Positions 31,964 to 39,408 of a stretch of 64,000 nt of DNA are shown here, piece by piece. Origin of the DNA: a virus. Each line of letters begins with the position of its first letter. Position 1 is the stretch's first letter. Under the pieces are notes generated by a model. The model saw only the letters and a program-made list of their open reading frames with translations, had not been told where the DNA came from and made no database searches. The stretch is from positions 1-64,000 of the IMG/VR virus record IMGVR_UViG_3300045284_000330; one strand, 5' to 3'. A program made the position numbers and the translations under genes.

Positions 31964-32959
31964 TTGGCCCGTCGCATTATCACTCGTGAGAAAGCTCGTC
32001 GCATTATCACTCGTGAGGAAGCCATCCAGGCGGGGGCTAAATACTACTTCACTGGCAAGCCATGCAAGCGCGGGCACTTAAAACGCTATGCCAGCACTAC
32101 AAGATGCGTAGAATGCACTCTTGCTGGCTGCCGGCTGTATGAGAAGATGAACGCAGATAAGGTTAGAACATGGGGTAGATTATACCGGCAAAAGAACCTG
32201 GCCAAATTGGCAGCGTACCACCGGCGCTGGTACCAAAAAAATCGCGAGACACTTAGTGTTCGAGGTAAATTATATCGGCAAAAAAACGCGGATAAGATTA
32301 AAACACGCGACCGGCTGTATCGAGAACAGAATCGCGATAGTTTGAAAGCCTACCGGAAGAAGAATGCTGATAGGCGAAAAGCGCGCTACCGTGAATGGTG
32401 GCTAAAGAATTTGGATAAGAATAAGGCGCGCCGCAGATTGTACGTCCAAAAGAATGCGGAAAAGATTAGAGAACGCCGGCGGCTCCAGAGGCAAAAGAGT
32501 GCGGACCAGCGCAGGGCATACAGGCAATTGTATTATGAAAAGAACCGCGTAAAGATTATTGCTGCCAATCGTCTGTATTTTAAAGAAAATGCGGAAAAGA
32601 TTAGAGAACGCCGGCGAGTGCACAGACAAAAGAACGCGGATAAAATCAAGGCGGCTCGGTCGGCGTACCGCAGAAAGAATCATGACATCCTCGTCGCATA
32701 CAATCGGCGATATCATCTGGTGAATAATATTGCCGTTACCGCGCTGAGACAATTAGGAATTGAAATGTCGGCAGTGGGGCGCGGCCATCGCGGCAGCTTT
32801 GCCGCGGCCGCGCTGAAGCAGTTGGGAATTAAACTCAGGGAGGACGACAATGTTAGGCGAACGAAGCCCGCTGCAGCTATTGACCAATTTGATCGAAGAG
32901 GAGCCCACCGCGGATCAGGATACGATTTACCACAAGTGGCGAGCAAAGATCGCCGATGA
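31964..32959 (+). CDS. Repetitive basic helical protein with PCKRGH zinc-ribbon start
   Basis: A 331-residue protein from TTG 31964 with GGGGGA upstream. The first residues carry a 9-residue duplication (A-R-R-I-I-T-R-E-K/E), coded by a 21-bp repeat. Then G-K-P-C-K-R-G-H-L-K-R-Y-A-S-T-T-R-C-V-E-C, the ribbon seen before HNH nuclease domains. About 12 tandem 15-residue units follow, best copy RLYRQKNADKIKTRD, very basic and probably one long helix. No HNH motif is found. The last 35 codons overlap the next gene in another frame, so the natural end may be earlier. Function unknown; nucleic acid binding is likely. Confidence 0.6.
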   Translation: MARRIITREKARRIITREEAIQAGAKYYFTGKPCKRGHLKRYASTTRCVECTLAGCRLYEKMNADKVRTWGRLYRQKNLAKLAAYHRRWYQKNRETLSVRGKLYRQKNADKIKTRDRLYREQNRDSLKAYRKKNADRRKARYREWWLKNLDKNKARRRLYVQKNAEKIRERRRLQRQKSADQRRAYRQLYYEKNRVKIIAANRLYFKENAEKIRERRRVHRQKNADKIKAARSAYRRKNHDILVAYNRRYHLVNNIAVTALRQLGIEMSAVGRGHRGSFAAAALKQLGIKLREDDNVRRTKPAAAIDQFDRRGAHRGSGYDLPQVASKDRR

Positions 32960-33032
32960 TCCTAAACTCGAAGAAGCCGCATTAATACACCTGTTTGATT
33001 CGTGTTGGTCGGCTGAGCCACAGCCACTCTAA
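32850..33032 (+). CDS. Small hypothetical protein (paralogue of next gene)
   Basis: A 60-residue protein starting MLGERSPLQLLTNLIEEEPT with GGGAGG upstream. It matches the first 60 residues of the following gene closely (Q-L-L-x-N-L-I-E, P-T-A-D, H-K-W-R-A). Tandem duplication. Overlaps the repetitive protein by 110 bp. Confidence 0.55.
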   Translation: MLGERSPLQLLTNLIEEEPTADQDTIYHKWRAKIADDPKLEEAALIHLFDSCWSAEPQPL

Positions 33033-33048
33033 AGGGAGGAAAGACACA

Positions 33049-33534
33049 ATGTTACACACGTCATCACGCAAGGGCGCATCAGCCACTCGCCGGTTCGGCA
33101 AGCGAAGCCTGCTGCAACTGTTGATCAACCTGATCGAAGGCGATCCGACCGCCGACAAGGAAAGAATGTTCCACAAGTGGCGGGCGGAGATCATCGACGA
33201 CCCTGAAGATGTGGATGCTGCACTGCTCCACTGTTTCACGAATTTATGGGAAACACTTCAAAAAGACAGGCAAGCGCCGCAGCGGCGAAAACCAATCGTG
33301 AGAAGCCGCGAGGAGCGGCAGGCTCAAGTGAATGCGCTTAAGGAAAGGATCGTGCAGAAGGTTCTAACGCTCAATTTCGTCATGCCTAACGGCAAGCGGC
33401 TCGCCGACTGCACTGGCACAGAGGTCAGCAGATACGGAATTATCTTCGCCGCGATCGCCAGGAAGGCTGGCAAGCAATTGGTCGGGGCGGTGTTTAAGAC
33501 AGACAGACAATTGCTGACGGCTGGAGAGCCATGA
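33049..33534 (+). CDS. Hypothetical protein
   Basis: A 161-residue protein starting MLHTSSRKGASATRRFGKRS with GGGAGG upstream. N-terminal half is the module shared with the previous gene. The C-terminal half (ALKERIVQKVLTLNFVMPNG, then L-A-D-C-T-G-T-E-V) recalls a small phage helical domain seen in other recombination operons. Function unknown. Confidence 0.55.
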   Translation: MLHTSSRKGASATRRFGKRSLLQLLINLIEGDPTADKERMFHKWRAEIIDDPEDVDAALLHCFTNLWETLQKDRQAPQRRKPIVRSREERQAQVNALKERIVQKVLTLNFVMPNGKRLADCTGTEVSRYGIIFAAIARKAGKQLVGAVFKTDRQLLTAGEP

Positions 33535-33737
33535 CCGACATCGCGCGCGCCAGGATCGAGCTGATGAGAATTGCGCGGTCATTGACCTTCGTCGATCCCT
33601 GCACGGCGCGGCGGATCGAACTCGTCGTCGAAAACTATTTGGGTGGCGAACATGAAAGCAATGACGCCGTGCAACGTCAGAAGGTCTTGGATGACCCATT
33701 GCGCGGGTTTTCTGGGGTGGAAACGGGGGCAGATTGA
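33531..33737 (+). CDS. Small hypothetical protein
   Basis: A 68-residue protein, coupled at both ends by overlapping start/stop. Helical N-terminus (ARARIELMRIARSLTFVDPC). Function unknown. Confidence 0.45.
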   Translation: MTDIARARIELMRIARSLTFVDPCTARRIELVVENYLGGEHESNDAVQRQKVLDDPLRGFSGVETGAD

Positions 33738-33967
33738 TGGGCAAGCCGCACGTGGCAATCCCGTTCGGTGCTCGCTTCGGGCGGCTGCACGCGCAGGCGC
33801 GGACCTTCGGCGATAAAAGGGGCGCGCGATACACGTTTCGATGCGAGTGCGGGAACACGATCGTCGCCCACGCAGTCGACGTGCGCCGCGGCCAGCGAAA
33901 GACGTGCGGCTGTTTCTTGCGCTATCGGACCAAGCCGCCGGTGCCGCTACCGGACAAGACACCATGA
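33737..33967 (+). CDS. Small CECG/CGC zinc-binding-type protein
   Basis: A 76-residue protein: G-A-R-F-G-R-L-H, F-R-C-E-C-G-N-T and R-K-T-C-G-C-F. Third stand-alone copy of the module at 3226 and 16393. ATG 33737 overlaps the previous stop. Confidence 0.6.
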   Translation: MGKPHVAIPFGARFGRLHAQARTFGDKRGARYTFRCECGNTIVAHAVDVRRGQRKTCGCFLRYRTKPPVPLPDKTP

Positions 33968-34281
33968 GCAGCGACACCGCCACCATTCCTGTGCCGTGCA
34001 ACGGCTGCCGCGCGATGAAGCGATCAGGCATCGTCGGCCAAGTCACCCGATCACGGCGCAGACAGCCAAATGGCTCAAGCCGAAGGAGGCCACGTCATGA
34101 GCATTTCGACCACGGCGCTCGGCTTCAAATACCAGGCCGAGGGCATCAAATTGACGACGGTCAAAACGTTCTTCGAGTTCATCGGGTTGCTGGTCACCGG
34201 GGTCGCCATGGTCGCCACGCTTGCGGTTCTGCAGATTGCGACGCTCAAGAGAATGCATCGCCGCCGAGGAAAGGGCCATGA
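33964..34281 (+). CDS. Possible small Cys protein
   Basis: A frame from ATG 33964 (overlapping the previous stop) begins MSSDTATIPVPCNGCRAMKR, with a plausible C-x-x-C. The rest is Arg/His-rich and overlaps the better-supported gene at 34097, so only the first 30 residues look real. It may be a truncated or frameshifted gene. Confidence 0.25.
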   Translation: MSSDTATIPVPCNGCRAMKRSGIVGQVTRSRRRQPNGSSRRRPRHEHFDHGARLQIPGRGHQIDDGQNVLRVHRVAGHRGRHGRHACGSADCDAQENASPPRKGP

Positions 34282-34297
34282 AAACCGCCGTCATTGA
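34097..34297 (+). CDS. Small membrane protein
   Basis: A 66-residue protein starting MSISTTALGFKYQAEGIKLT, with GGAGG upstream and one membrane helix (FEFIGLLVTGVAMVATLAVL). Basic end. Function unknown. Confidence 0.55.
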   Translation: MSISTTALGFKYQAEGIKLTTVKTFFEFIGLLVTGVAMVATLAVLQIATLKRMHRRRGKGHENRRH

Positions 34298-34478
34298 TTA
34301 CACGAACTGGCGCGGCGAGCGCCGCAATCGGCGCATCCGGCCGACGGGGCTGGCGTTCACGTCGAACGAATATCACGCACAGCCGTGCTGGATGCTGCTC
34401 GCGCGTGATCTCGACAGCAACGAGGACCGGACATTCCCGCTTCAGAGTATTCACCGATGGGAGGACCGTGATGGATGA
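34278..34478 (+). CDS. WYL-like small phage protein
   Basis: A 66-residue protein starting MKTAVIDYTNWRGERRNRRI; then E-Y-H-A-Q-P-C-W-M-L-L-A-R-D-L-D. The pattern Y-x-N-W-R-G-E ... P-x-x-W-x-L-x-A-x-D is common to small phage proteins related to the WYL ligand-binding domain. No HTH here, so not a regulator alone. Confidence 0.55.
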   Translation: MKTAVIDYTNWRGERRNRRIRPTGLAFTSNEYHAQPCWMLLARDLDSNEDRTFPLQSIHRWEDRDG

Positions 34479-34674
34479 AACCATGCAGGTGCCGCCAGAA
34501 ATTCCGCACGCTCACAGCATCAGGATCGCCCGGTGCACCGACCCGGGTTGCGCTGCCGCGCATGTCCTCTTGCTCGATGAGGCCGGCGAGATATTTGCCC
34601 AGATCGTCATTGATGCCGAGCGATTGATTGAGCGCTTGCATGAGCTGGATGAGGGGGCGCCCCATGCACACTAA
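34471..34674 (+). CDS. Small hypothetical protein
   Basis: A 67-residue protein starting MDETMQVPPEIPHAHSIRIA, overlapping its neighbours. It has C-T-D-P-G-C and a His/Glu-rich helix. Function unknown. Confidence 0.45.
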   Translation: MDETMQVPPEIPHAHSIRIARCTDPGCAAAHVLLLDEAGEIFAQIVIDAERLIERLHELDEGAPHAH

Positions 34675-34945
34675 ATTATTCCTGGCCCAAGAGCTTCGCG
34701 CCGCCGGCCTTCACGAGATGGCCGAGCTAGCCGCCAACGGGTTTTATCATGATTTCGAAAGTCCCCTCGCGCTGCCCGAGGTGCAGCTCGACCGTGACCT
34801 GTTCGCCGCCGGCACTCCCGAGGCGATGGCGTTGCGCAAGCGGCACCATAACGGCGAATTCGATGCCTCGGTCGAGGAGAGCGAGGCGTGGGCGGCCAGC
34901 GCCGACGGGCGCGAGGCCATCAACAAGTTGATCCGCGGAGAGTAA
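34664..34945 (+). CDS. Hypothetical protein
   Basis: A 93-residue protein starting MHTKLFLAQELRAAGLHEMA. Helical, acidic C-terminus. Coupled to the previous gene. Function unknown. Confidence 0.5.
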   Translation: MHTKLFLAQELRAAGLHEMAELAANGFYHDFESPLALPEVQLDRDLFAAGTPEAMALRKRHHNGEFDASVEESEAWAASADGREAINKLIRGE

Positions 34946-34951
34946 ATCCCC

Positions 34952-35650
34952 ATGAACACCCACGCATTGCGTCAGAGCCTGCCGCCGCTGCCGGAGCGGA
35001 TGAAACATCTGCCGCTCAACCATCAAGGATTCCCAGTTCCTTGGTTTGTGGCGTGGTTAAAAGACGGCAAACCTTGCGATCCTGGCCGGGGCGAGCCGGA
35101 TTTCCGTGTGATCGATACGCCCAAGCTCGGCATCGCCGTGCGACAGAAACGCTGCTGGGTTTGCGGCGGCTTTCTCGGCCGCCATCTCGCATTCGTGATC
35201 GGTCCGATGTGTGCGATCAACCGGGTGATTTCCGAACCGCCGTCGCACCTCGAATGCGCGATCTTTTCCGCGACGGCGTGTCCATTTATGTCGCAGCCGC
35301 GGATGCGGAGGGACGAGAAGGATTTGCCGGACGGCAAAGCGGCCGCCGGCTTCGGCATCAAGCGCAATCCGGGTGTCGCCTGTGTGTGGGTGACGCGGAG
35401 CTTCACCACGTTCCAGCCGCATGCTGGTGCGCCCGGCGTGCTGTTCGATCTGGGCGAACCGGAAGAGGTTCTTTGGTTCGCACACGGCCGGGCGGCAACC
35501 CGCGAGGAGGTGGTGGCGTCGATTGACAGCGGCTATCCGGCACTGCTCGAGATTGCGGCGCAGGAGGGGTCCGAGGCTGTTCGCGCACTCGATCAGGATC
35601 GCAAGCGCGCCATGCCGCTGCTGCCGAAGGAGGGGGCGCATGACGGCTGA
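34952..35650 (+). CDS. Conserved phage hypothetical protein with CWVCGG motif
   Basis: A 232-residue protein. G-F-P-V-P-W-F-V-A-W near the N-terminus, R-C-W-V-C-G-G-F-L-G-R-H, then F-V-I-G-P-M-C-A-I-N-R-V-I-S-E-P-P-S-H and C-P-F-M near the centre. The pattern is recognisable from many alphaproteobacterial phages and suggests a metal site, but no function is known to me. Confidence 0.6.
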   Translation: MNTHALRQSLPPLPERMKHLPLNHQGFPVPWFVAWLKDGKPCDPGRGEPDFRVIDTPKLGIAVRQKRCWVCGGFLGRHLAFVIGPMCAINRVISEPPSHLECAIFSATACPFMSQPRMRRDEKDLPDGKAAAGFGIKRNPGVACVWVTRSFTTFQPHAGAPGVLFDLGEPEEVLWFAHGRAATREEVVASIDSGYPALLEIAAQEGSEAVRALDQDRKRAMPLLPKEGAHDG

Positions 35651-35990
35651 TGTAGACGACGAGCGCATCCGACTGTTTTTCTCCAGGACATTGCGGGGAG
35701 TCATCCGGCAGATCGCCAAGGTGTTTGAAGTTTCGGAACGCGAGCTGCTGGGGGAATCGCGACGCATGGCCATCGCCAAGAAGCGCCAGGCCGCCATGGC
35801 AATTTGCTGCAGGATCAGCGGCAAAGGCTTGCTGCACATTGGCCGGGCTTTCGGCCGTGATCATTCCACCATCCACCATGGCAGGGAGATGATGGCCGCC
35901 CACATTGCGGCTGTGGCTGCCGAGCTTCCACCCGATGCAACGGCGGCCGATTGGGCGATGGCGATGAAGCGGAGGATCAAGCCGCTATGA
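35640..35990 (+). CDS. DnaA domain IV-like DNA-binding protein
   Basis: A 116-residue protein with A-K-K-R-Q-A-A-M-A-I, then I-G-R-A-F-G-R-D-H-S-T-I-H-H-G, the DnaA domain IV signature (F-G-x-R-D-H-S-T-V). It lacks the AAA+ part. It may bind DnaA boxes or regulate host or phage replication initiation. The 180 bases after it contain only a promoter. Confidence 0.72.
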   Translation: MTADVDDERIRLFFSRTLRGVIRQIAKVFEVSERELLGESRRMAIAKKRQAAMAICCRISGKGLLHIGRAFGRDHSTIHHGREMMAAHIAAVAAELPPDATAADWAMAMKRRIKPL

Positions 35991-36127
35991 CGCGAATTGC
36001 CGGCCAATGATACGAGGGCCAGGGTCGGAGGTCCGGGACAGGAAGGCGGGATGCGGGGCCGGCGAAGGGTGTGGTTTGACCGTCACAATGCCGCCGATCC
36101 ACCCAAACCGTGAGACGGAATGACTCG

Positions 36128-36167
36128 TAAAGCTGGGCTTTATGATCCGCCTGCGAGAGGCTAAACT
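36128..36167 (+). promoter_or_regulatory. Integrase/excisionase promoter with AAGC-N3-GCTT operator
   Basis: TAAAGC-TGG-GCTTTAT at 36128-36143; -35 TTTATG (36139-36144), 17-bp spacer, -10 TAAACT (36162-36167). It lies right at the start of the excisionase-like gene (ATG 36170), so the first ATG may be too close; ATG 36212 is an alternative. Confidence 0.58.
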
Positions 36168-36169
36168 AA

Positions 36170-36514
36170 ATGATTGAGCGCAAGCGGGAACGCGGCACCA
36201 TCAGCGACGCCATGGGCATTCTCGGGATCGACAAGGCCCGGACCATCGAGGCCATGGCGGCCCGCGGGATCATTCCCAGCGCGGCCAAGATCGGCCGGCG
36301 GTGGACGTTCAATCTCGCCGCGCTTCGAACATTTGTGAAGGATCAGGAGCGCGAGGCATGGCAAAGAAGCGAAAGGCACCCAAGGGCTGTTATTGGGTCG
36401 GGGATGTCCTCTACGGGCGCACGCGGATCAAGGGCAAGCTGGAACGGATCGCACTCGGAACAGATAATCCGGCGGTGGCGGTCGGGCGCCGGAAAGCATG
36501 GCACGAAAGTCTGA
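36170..36514 (+). CDS. Excisionase-like MerR-type HTH protein
   Basis: A frame of 114 residues. Residues 10-60 (T-I-S-D-A-M-G-I-L-G-I-D-K, I-P-S-A-A-K-I-G-R-R-W-T-F) are an HTH_17/excisionase-type winged helix. The C-terminal 50 codons overlap the integrase gene and have poor composition, so the active domain is the first half. Its place directly before int supports a role as recombination directionality factor. Confidence 0.6.
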   Translation: MIERKRERGTISDAMGILGIDKARTIEAMAARGIIPSAAKIGRRWTFNLAALRTFVKDQEREAWQRSERHPRAVIGSGMSSTGARGSRASWNGSHSEQIIRRWRSGAGKHGTKV

Positions 36515-37425
36515 TCGCCGGCCGGGTATGGGGCGACGATGAAAAGACGTTCCCCCAGGTCGTCGAAGTGTGGGAAGCGTCCTACATCGCCGGCGACCGC
36601 TCGGCCGGCCCAAACACCGTCAAGCGCTACAAAGTGAGCCTCGGGCAGATCATGCCCATCATCGGCGACCGGCCGGTCAAGGCGGTCGACGCCAAGCTGA
36701 TCCGCGAGGTCGTCGACGCCCGCCGCGCCGGCGGGGCGACCAACGCGACGCTGAAGCGCGACCTCGTCGCTCTGTCGAGCGTCATGAACTGCGCCGTCGC
36801 CCGCGAGTGGATCGACGCCAATCCGGTGCTGCCCCGGATGAAGGCGATCGTCGAGAAGCGCGAGCCGATCAATCTGCCGCGGCCAGCCGATGTCGAGCGG
36901 GTGATCGAGCGGGTGCCCGGTATGCTCAAGCAGCTCGTGCGGGCCGCAATCGTCACCGGCTGCCGTCTCAATGAGCTGGTGACGGCCAAGCGCGCCGACA
37001 TCGATCACGAGCGGGCGACCCTGACCGTGCTGGGCAAGCGCAACAAGCGGCGCACGATCGAGCTGGCGCCGATGGGCGGGTATGAGTTGATCCGGTCGCT
37101 GCCGGTCTTCGCCGGGTCGCCCTATGTTTTCTGGCACCACGACGGCAAACCTTATCGAAACCTGTCGGCCCGGTTTGCTTGGCTCGTGAAGGAAACCGGC
37201 GAGCTGGCGGCTGCCGAGGGGGTCGACTTTGCCCCGTTCTGTTTCCACGATCTGCGGCACCTGCACGCGACCCACTACCTGCATCAGGGGATCGACAATC
37301 TGTGGGTGCTCTCGAAGCGCCTCGGGCATACCTCGACCAAGGTGACCGAGCGCTATTTGCACGAGCTGAGCGAGGTCGAGGCAGCCGCGCAAATCCGCAA
37401 GGTCCAGCGGAGGAAGGCCGGATGA
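36358..37425 (+). CDS. Tyrosine integrase
   Basis: A 355-residue protein from ATG 36358. The N-terminal arm-binding domain (M-A-K-K-R-K-A-P-K-G-C-Y-W-V) is followed by a SAM-like core-binding domain. The catalytic residues can all be seen: Arg203 (T-G-C-R-L-N-E), His297 and Arg300 (H-D-L-R-H), His324 (L-G-H-T-S) and the tyrosine nucleophile Tyr333 (E-R-Y-L-H). attP lies 300 bp downstream. Confidence 0.9.
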   Translation: MAKKRKAPKGCYWVGDVLYGRTRIKGKLERIALGTDNPAVAVGRRKAWHESLIAGRVWGDDEKTFPQVVEVWEASYIAGDRSAGPNTVKRYKVSLGQIMPIIGDRPVKAVDAKLIREVVDARRAGGATNATLKRDLVALSSVMNCAVAREWIDANPVLPRMKAIVEKREPINLPRPADVERVIERVPGMLKQLVRAAIVTGCRLNELVTAKRADIDHERATLTVLGKRNKRRTIELAPMGGYELIRSLPVFAGSPYVFWHHDGKPYRNLSARFAWLVKETGELAAAEGVDFAPFCFHDLRHLHATHYLHQGIDNLWVLSKRLGHTSTKVTERYLHELSEVEAAAQIRKVQRRKAG

Positions 37426-37727
37426 CTTCGGATCTCATGACGCCGCGCGAGGCCGCGGCGCAGCTTCGCGTCTCGATCAAGACGTTGAGGCTTCTGGTTG
37501 CTGATGGCGACTTGGCCTATGTCAACGTGGGGCGAGGACGGATCAAGGGGCGCATGATGTTCACCGCGGCGGCTCTCGCCGAGTTCGTCGCCCGCCGCAC
37601 GCAGCGGAGCCCCCCCGTTTTTGTGACGCCGCCGCGTTCCAAGCACCCAGACATATCCCCGGAGGTCAGCGATTTTCTGAGACGACGGGAGGCGCGCAAC
37701 AAAAAAAAGGCGCCGCCGGTATCATAA
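37422..37727 (+). CDS. Second excisionase-type HTH protein
   Basis: A 101-residue protein with an HTH_17 domain at 6-50 (TPREAAAQLRVSIKTLRLLV, then Y-V-N-V-G-R-G-R-I). ATG overlaps the int stop (ATGA). It lies between int and attP; its stop falls within the first arm-type repeat. Two directionality-factor-like genes flank int. Confidence 0.62.
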   Translation: MTSDLMTPREAAAQLRVSIKTLRLLVADGDLAYVNVGRGRIKGRMMFTAAALAEFVARRTQRSPPVFVTPPRSKHPDISPEVSDFLRRREARNKKKAPPVS

Positions 37728-37985
37728 ATAGTATCATAGGCCCTTCCCGGTATCACAGGGCGACCGGCAAGAAGTCCGCGATTTGTAGGGGTTTTCGGAG
37801 GATCGGCCGCCTTGGCGGTTTCGGTTTAGCAAACCGCCGCCTTCAGCCACTCGGCCACGTCTCCACGCGGTGAAAAGTCTTATAAAATCATGGCTTAGTG
37901 GTCAAGTCCGTTGTTCTCCCCCGGGCGCAAAAAACGCATGAAACGCGAACAAAACGGTCTGCCGGTATCATAAAAAGTATCATAG
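37715..37985. other. attP: tRNA-Ser half core with flanking arm-type repeats
   Basis: Core: the minus strand from 37864 to 37822 matches the first 43 bases of an alphaproteobacterial tRNA-Ser(GCT), starting GGAGACGTGGCCGAGTGGCT and ending just past the anticodon loop; then the match stops. Arm sites: GCCGGTATCATAAATAGTAT plus CATAG at 37715-37739 and 37961-37985 (one change); a partial copy CCGGTATCACA at 37747. This is the expected integrase layout of core plus arms on both sides. Recombination would occur within the tRNA half. Confidence 0.78.
37879..37905 (-). promoter_or_regulatory. Likely replacement promoter for host tRNA-Ser
   Basis: Minus strand: TTGACC (37905-37900), 15-bp spacer, TATAAG (37884-37879), then 14 bp to the first tRNA base at 37864. 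Because attP carries the 5' half of the tRNA, integration places phage DNA upstream of the rebuilt tRNA. The phage therefore has to supply the promoter. Confidence 0.58.
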
Positions 37986-38104
37986 CGGACCGGCGCGCTG
38001 GCACAGGCCGTTCGCGAGACGTTCCACTCGCCCCCTCGGGCGCCTCGATCAGGCTCACCATGCCCAGACTGGTAAAGCTCGTCTTGATCCGCCATATTCG
38101 GCTC

Positions 38105-38338
38105 ATGGCCGAGCCTGACCTGACCTTCATCGCCAAGCAGCTCGAACGCGTGCTCGCCGAACTGGCCGGCATGCGCGACGAGATGCTCGTCCTGGGTGCG
38201 AGGATGGGATACGTCGAGCGATCGTTTGAACGCGTCGAAGCAGCCATGACGGTGCTGACGCTGGAAGTGCGAGCCAATCGCAATCAGCTTGCTCGCATGG
38301 ACGATCGGCTTCGCAATCTCGAAGACGCCGCACCATGA
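38105..38338 (+). CDS. Coiled-coil protein
   Basis: A 77-residue protein starting MAEPDLTFIAKQLERVLAEL. Heptad-like throughout (M-R-D-E-M-L-V-L, V-R-A-N-R-N-Q-L-A-R-M-D). Similar to 17168. First of a plus-strand set of four small genes just past attP, so it would lie near a prophage end. Confidence 0.6.
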   Translation: MAEPDLTFIAKQLERVLAELAGMRDEMLVLGARMGYVERSFERVEAAMTVLTLEVRANRNQLARMDDRLRNLEDAAP

Positions 38339-38457
38339 CCGACAAGGAAAATCGTTTGGCGGCGATTGAATCCCGACTGACCTTGCTCACCTGGATGACC
38401 GGCACGAACACCGCCGGCATTCTGCTTCTGCTTGGCCTCGCCTTGCGCCATGGCTGA
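38335..38457 (+). CDS. Small membrane protein
   Basis: A 40-residue protein whose ATG overlaps the previous stop (ATGA). Short helix (MTDKENRLAAIESRLTLLTW) then a hydrophobic end (AGILLLLGLAL). Same gene pattern as other small coiled-coil/membrane proteins here. Confidence 0.5.
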   Translation: MTDKENRLAAIESRLTLLTWMTGTNTAGILLLLGLALRHG

Positions 38458-38548
38458 CCCGCCGCCATGGGTGCCGATCTTGATCGGCATGGTGATCGGC
38501 GCGGCGCTGTTCGCGGCGGGCGCGGCGTTCGTCAAGATTTTCGGATGA
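38450..38548 (+). CDS. Very small membrane protein
   Basis: A 32-residue protein, MADPPPWVPILIGMVIG then an Ala-rich helix and F-V-K-I-F-G. Its C-terminus mirrors that of 16873. It overlaps the previous gene by 8 bp. Real but of unknown function. Confidence 0.45.
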   Translation: MADPPPWVPILIGMVIGAALFAAGAAFVKIFG

Positions 38549-38561
38549 GGCGGCCACGGCC

Positions 38562-38960
38562 ATGACCGACGAAAGTTTCCACGCCGTCCTGAGGCTTGAA
38601 ACCGACGCCAACGTGCTCGGCGCCATCAAGGCGATCCGCGAACGTGGAACACGCGATGTCAATCTATTGGCGCTCTGCGACACTGCGGAACGCCAGATCA
38701 TGGAAGGCGCAAGCCAGATGACCGAGCACACCGACGACGGCCCCGATAATCTCATCCTGCGCCGTTTGCGCGAGATCGATCGCAAGCAGGATGTGCTGCT
38801 CGATCGGCTGGATAATCTCACCACCAGGGTGTCCGCCCTGGAGGGCGTCATAGGACTGTTGGTCACGCAGATGGCGACGTTGAATGCCCGGGTCGACAAT
38901 TTCGATCGCCGATTGGAGCGGATTGAACGACGGTTGAACTTGGTGGAGGCGCCAGCATGA
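38562..38960 (+). CDS. Coiled-coil protein
   Basis: A 132-residue protein; residues about 60-132 form a long amphipathic helix (LRRLREIDRKQDVLLDRLDN, TLNARVDNFDRRLERIERRL), the N-terminal half is globular. GGCCACGGCC precedes ATG. Function unknown. Confidence 0.6.
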   Translation: MTDESFHAVLRLETDANVLGAIKAIRERGTRDVNLLALCDTAERQIMEGASQMTEHTDDGPDNLILRRLREIDRKQDVLLDRLDNLTTRVSALEGVIGLLVTQMATLNARVDNFDRRLERIERRLNLVEAPA

Positions 38961-38972
38961 GCCAGGGCGCGG

Positions 38973-39149
38973 TCAGTCCTTCGTCGCCCGGAAGAGCAAT
39001 TGAACCGCACTCAGCAACAGCACGATGATCGGAATTCCGCAGCGGGCCTCGACCCCCAACACCTGCAGGATCACCGCCATCGCCAGCGCAAAGCTGGCAT
39101 AGGCCACGCCAAGCCGCGTCAGCCGTCCCATCTTTTGCGCTCGCGCCAT
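38973..39149 (-). CDS. Small membrane protein
   Basis: A 58-residue protein starting MARAQKMGRL, with two membrane helices (YASFALAMAVILQVLGV, IPIIVLLLSAVQLLF). Last gene of a minus-strand run of small coupled genes (40.2 to 39.0 kb). Confidence 0.5.
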   Translation of the reverse strand: MARAQKMGRLTRLGVAYASFALAMAVILQVLGVEARCGIPIIVLLLSAVQLLFRATKD

Positions 39150-39247
39150 CGCAGCACCCATTCGAGCAGCAGCACCGCGGGATCGTAGCGCGGCGGGATC
39201 GCCAGCATGGCCGCGGCGAGGATCATGAGCACCCAGGCGAGGGTCAT
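39122..39247 (-). CDS. Small hydrophobic protein
   Basis: A 41-residue protein (starts MTLAWVLMILAAAMLAIPPR) whose ATG overlaps the previous stop (TGATG). One hydrophobic helix, basic end (WREKR-like). Function unknown. Confidence 0.45.
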
Positions 39248-39408
39248 CAAAACCTCCGTGGGGCGTCTTCGCTCTTTAGAAAAACCTCGACGTGAAGATT
39301 GGCGAAGTTCCGACTATCGACCCGGACGCTCTCGATTTCCCGCCCGGACTCTTCTTCGAAGTCCAGCAGCAGGGTGCGAATAGCGTGTTCCAGTTCGTCG
39401 ACGGTCAC
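39247..39408 (-). CDS. Small hypothetical protein
   Basis: A 53-residue protein from GTG 39408, overlapping the previous stop (GTGA): VTVDELEHAIRTLLLDFEEE, then a beta-type end with V-R-V-D-S-R. Small beta-alpha phage protein; function unknown. Confidence 0.5.
   Translation of the reverse strand: MTVDELEHAIRTLLLDFEEESGREIESVRVDSRNFANLHVEVFLKSEDAPRRF

Noticed and set aside
37801-37821. Rho-independent terminator after int
   Set aside because: CCGCC-TT-GGCGG-TTT hairpin is short and lies beside the attP core; not convincing.
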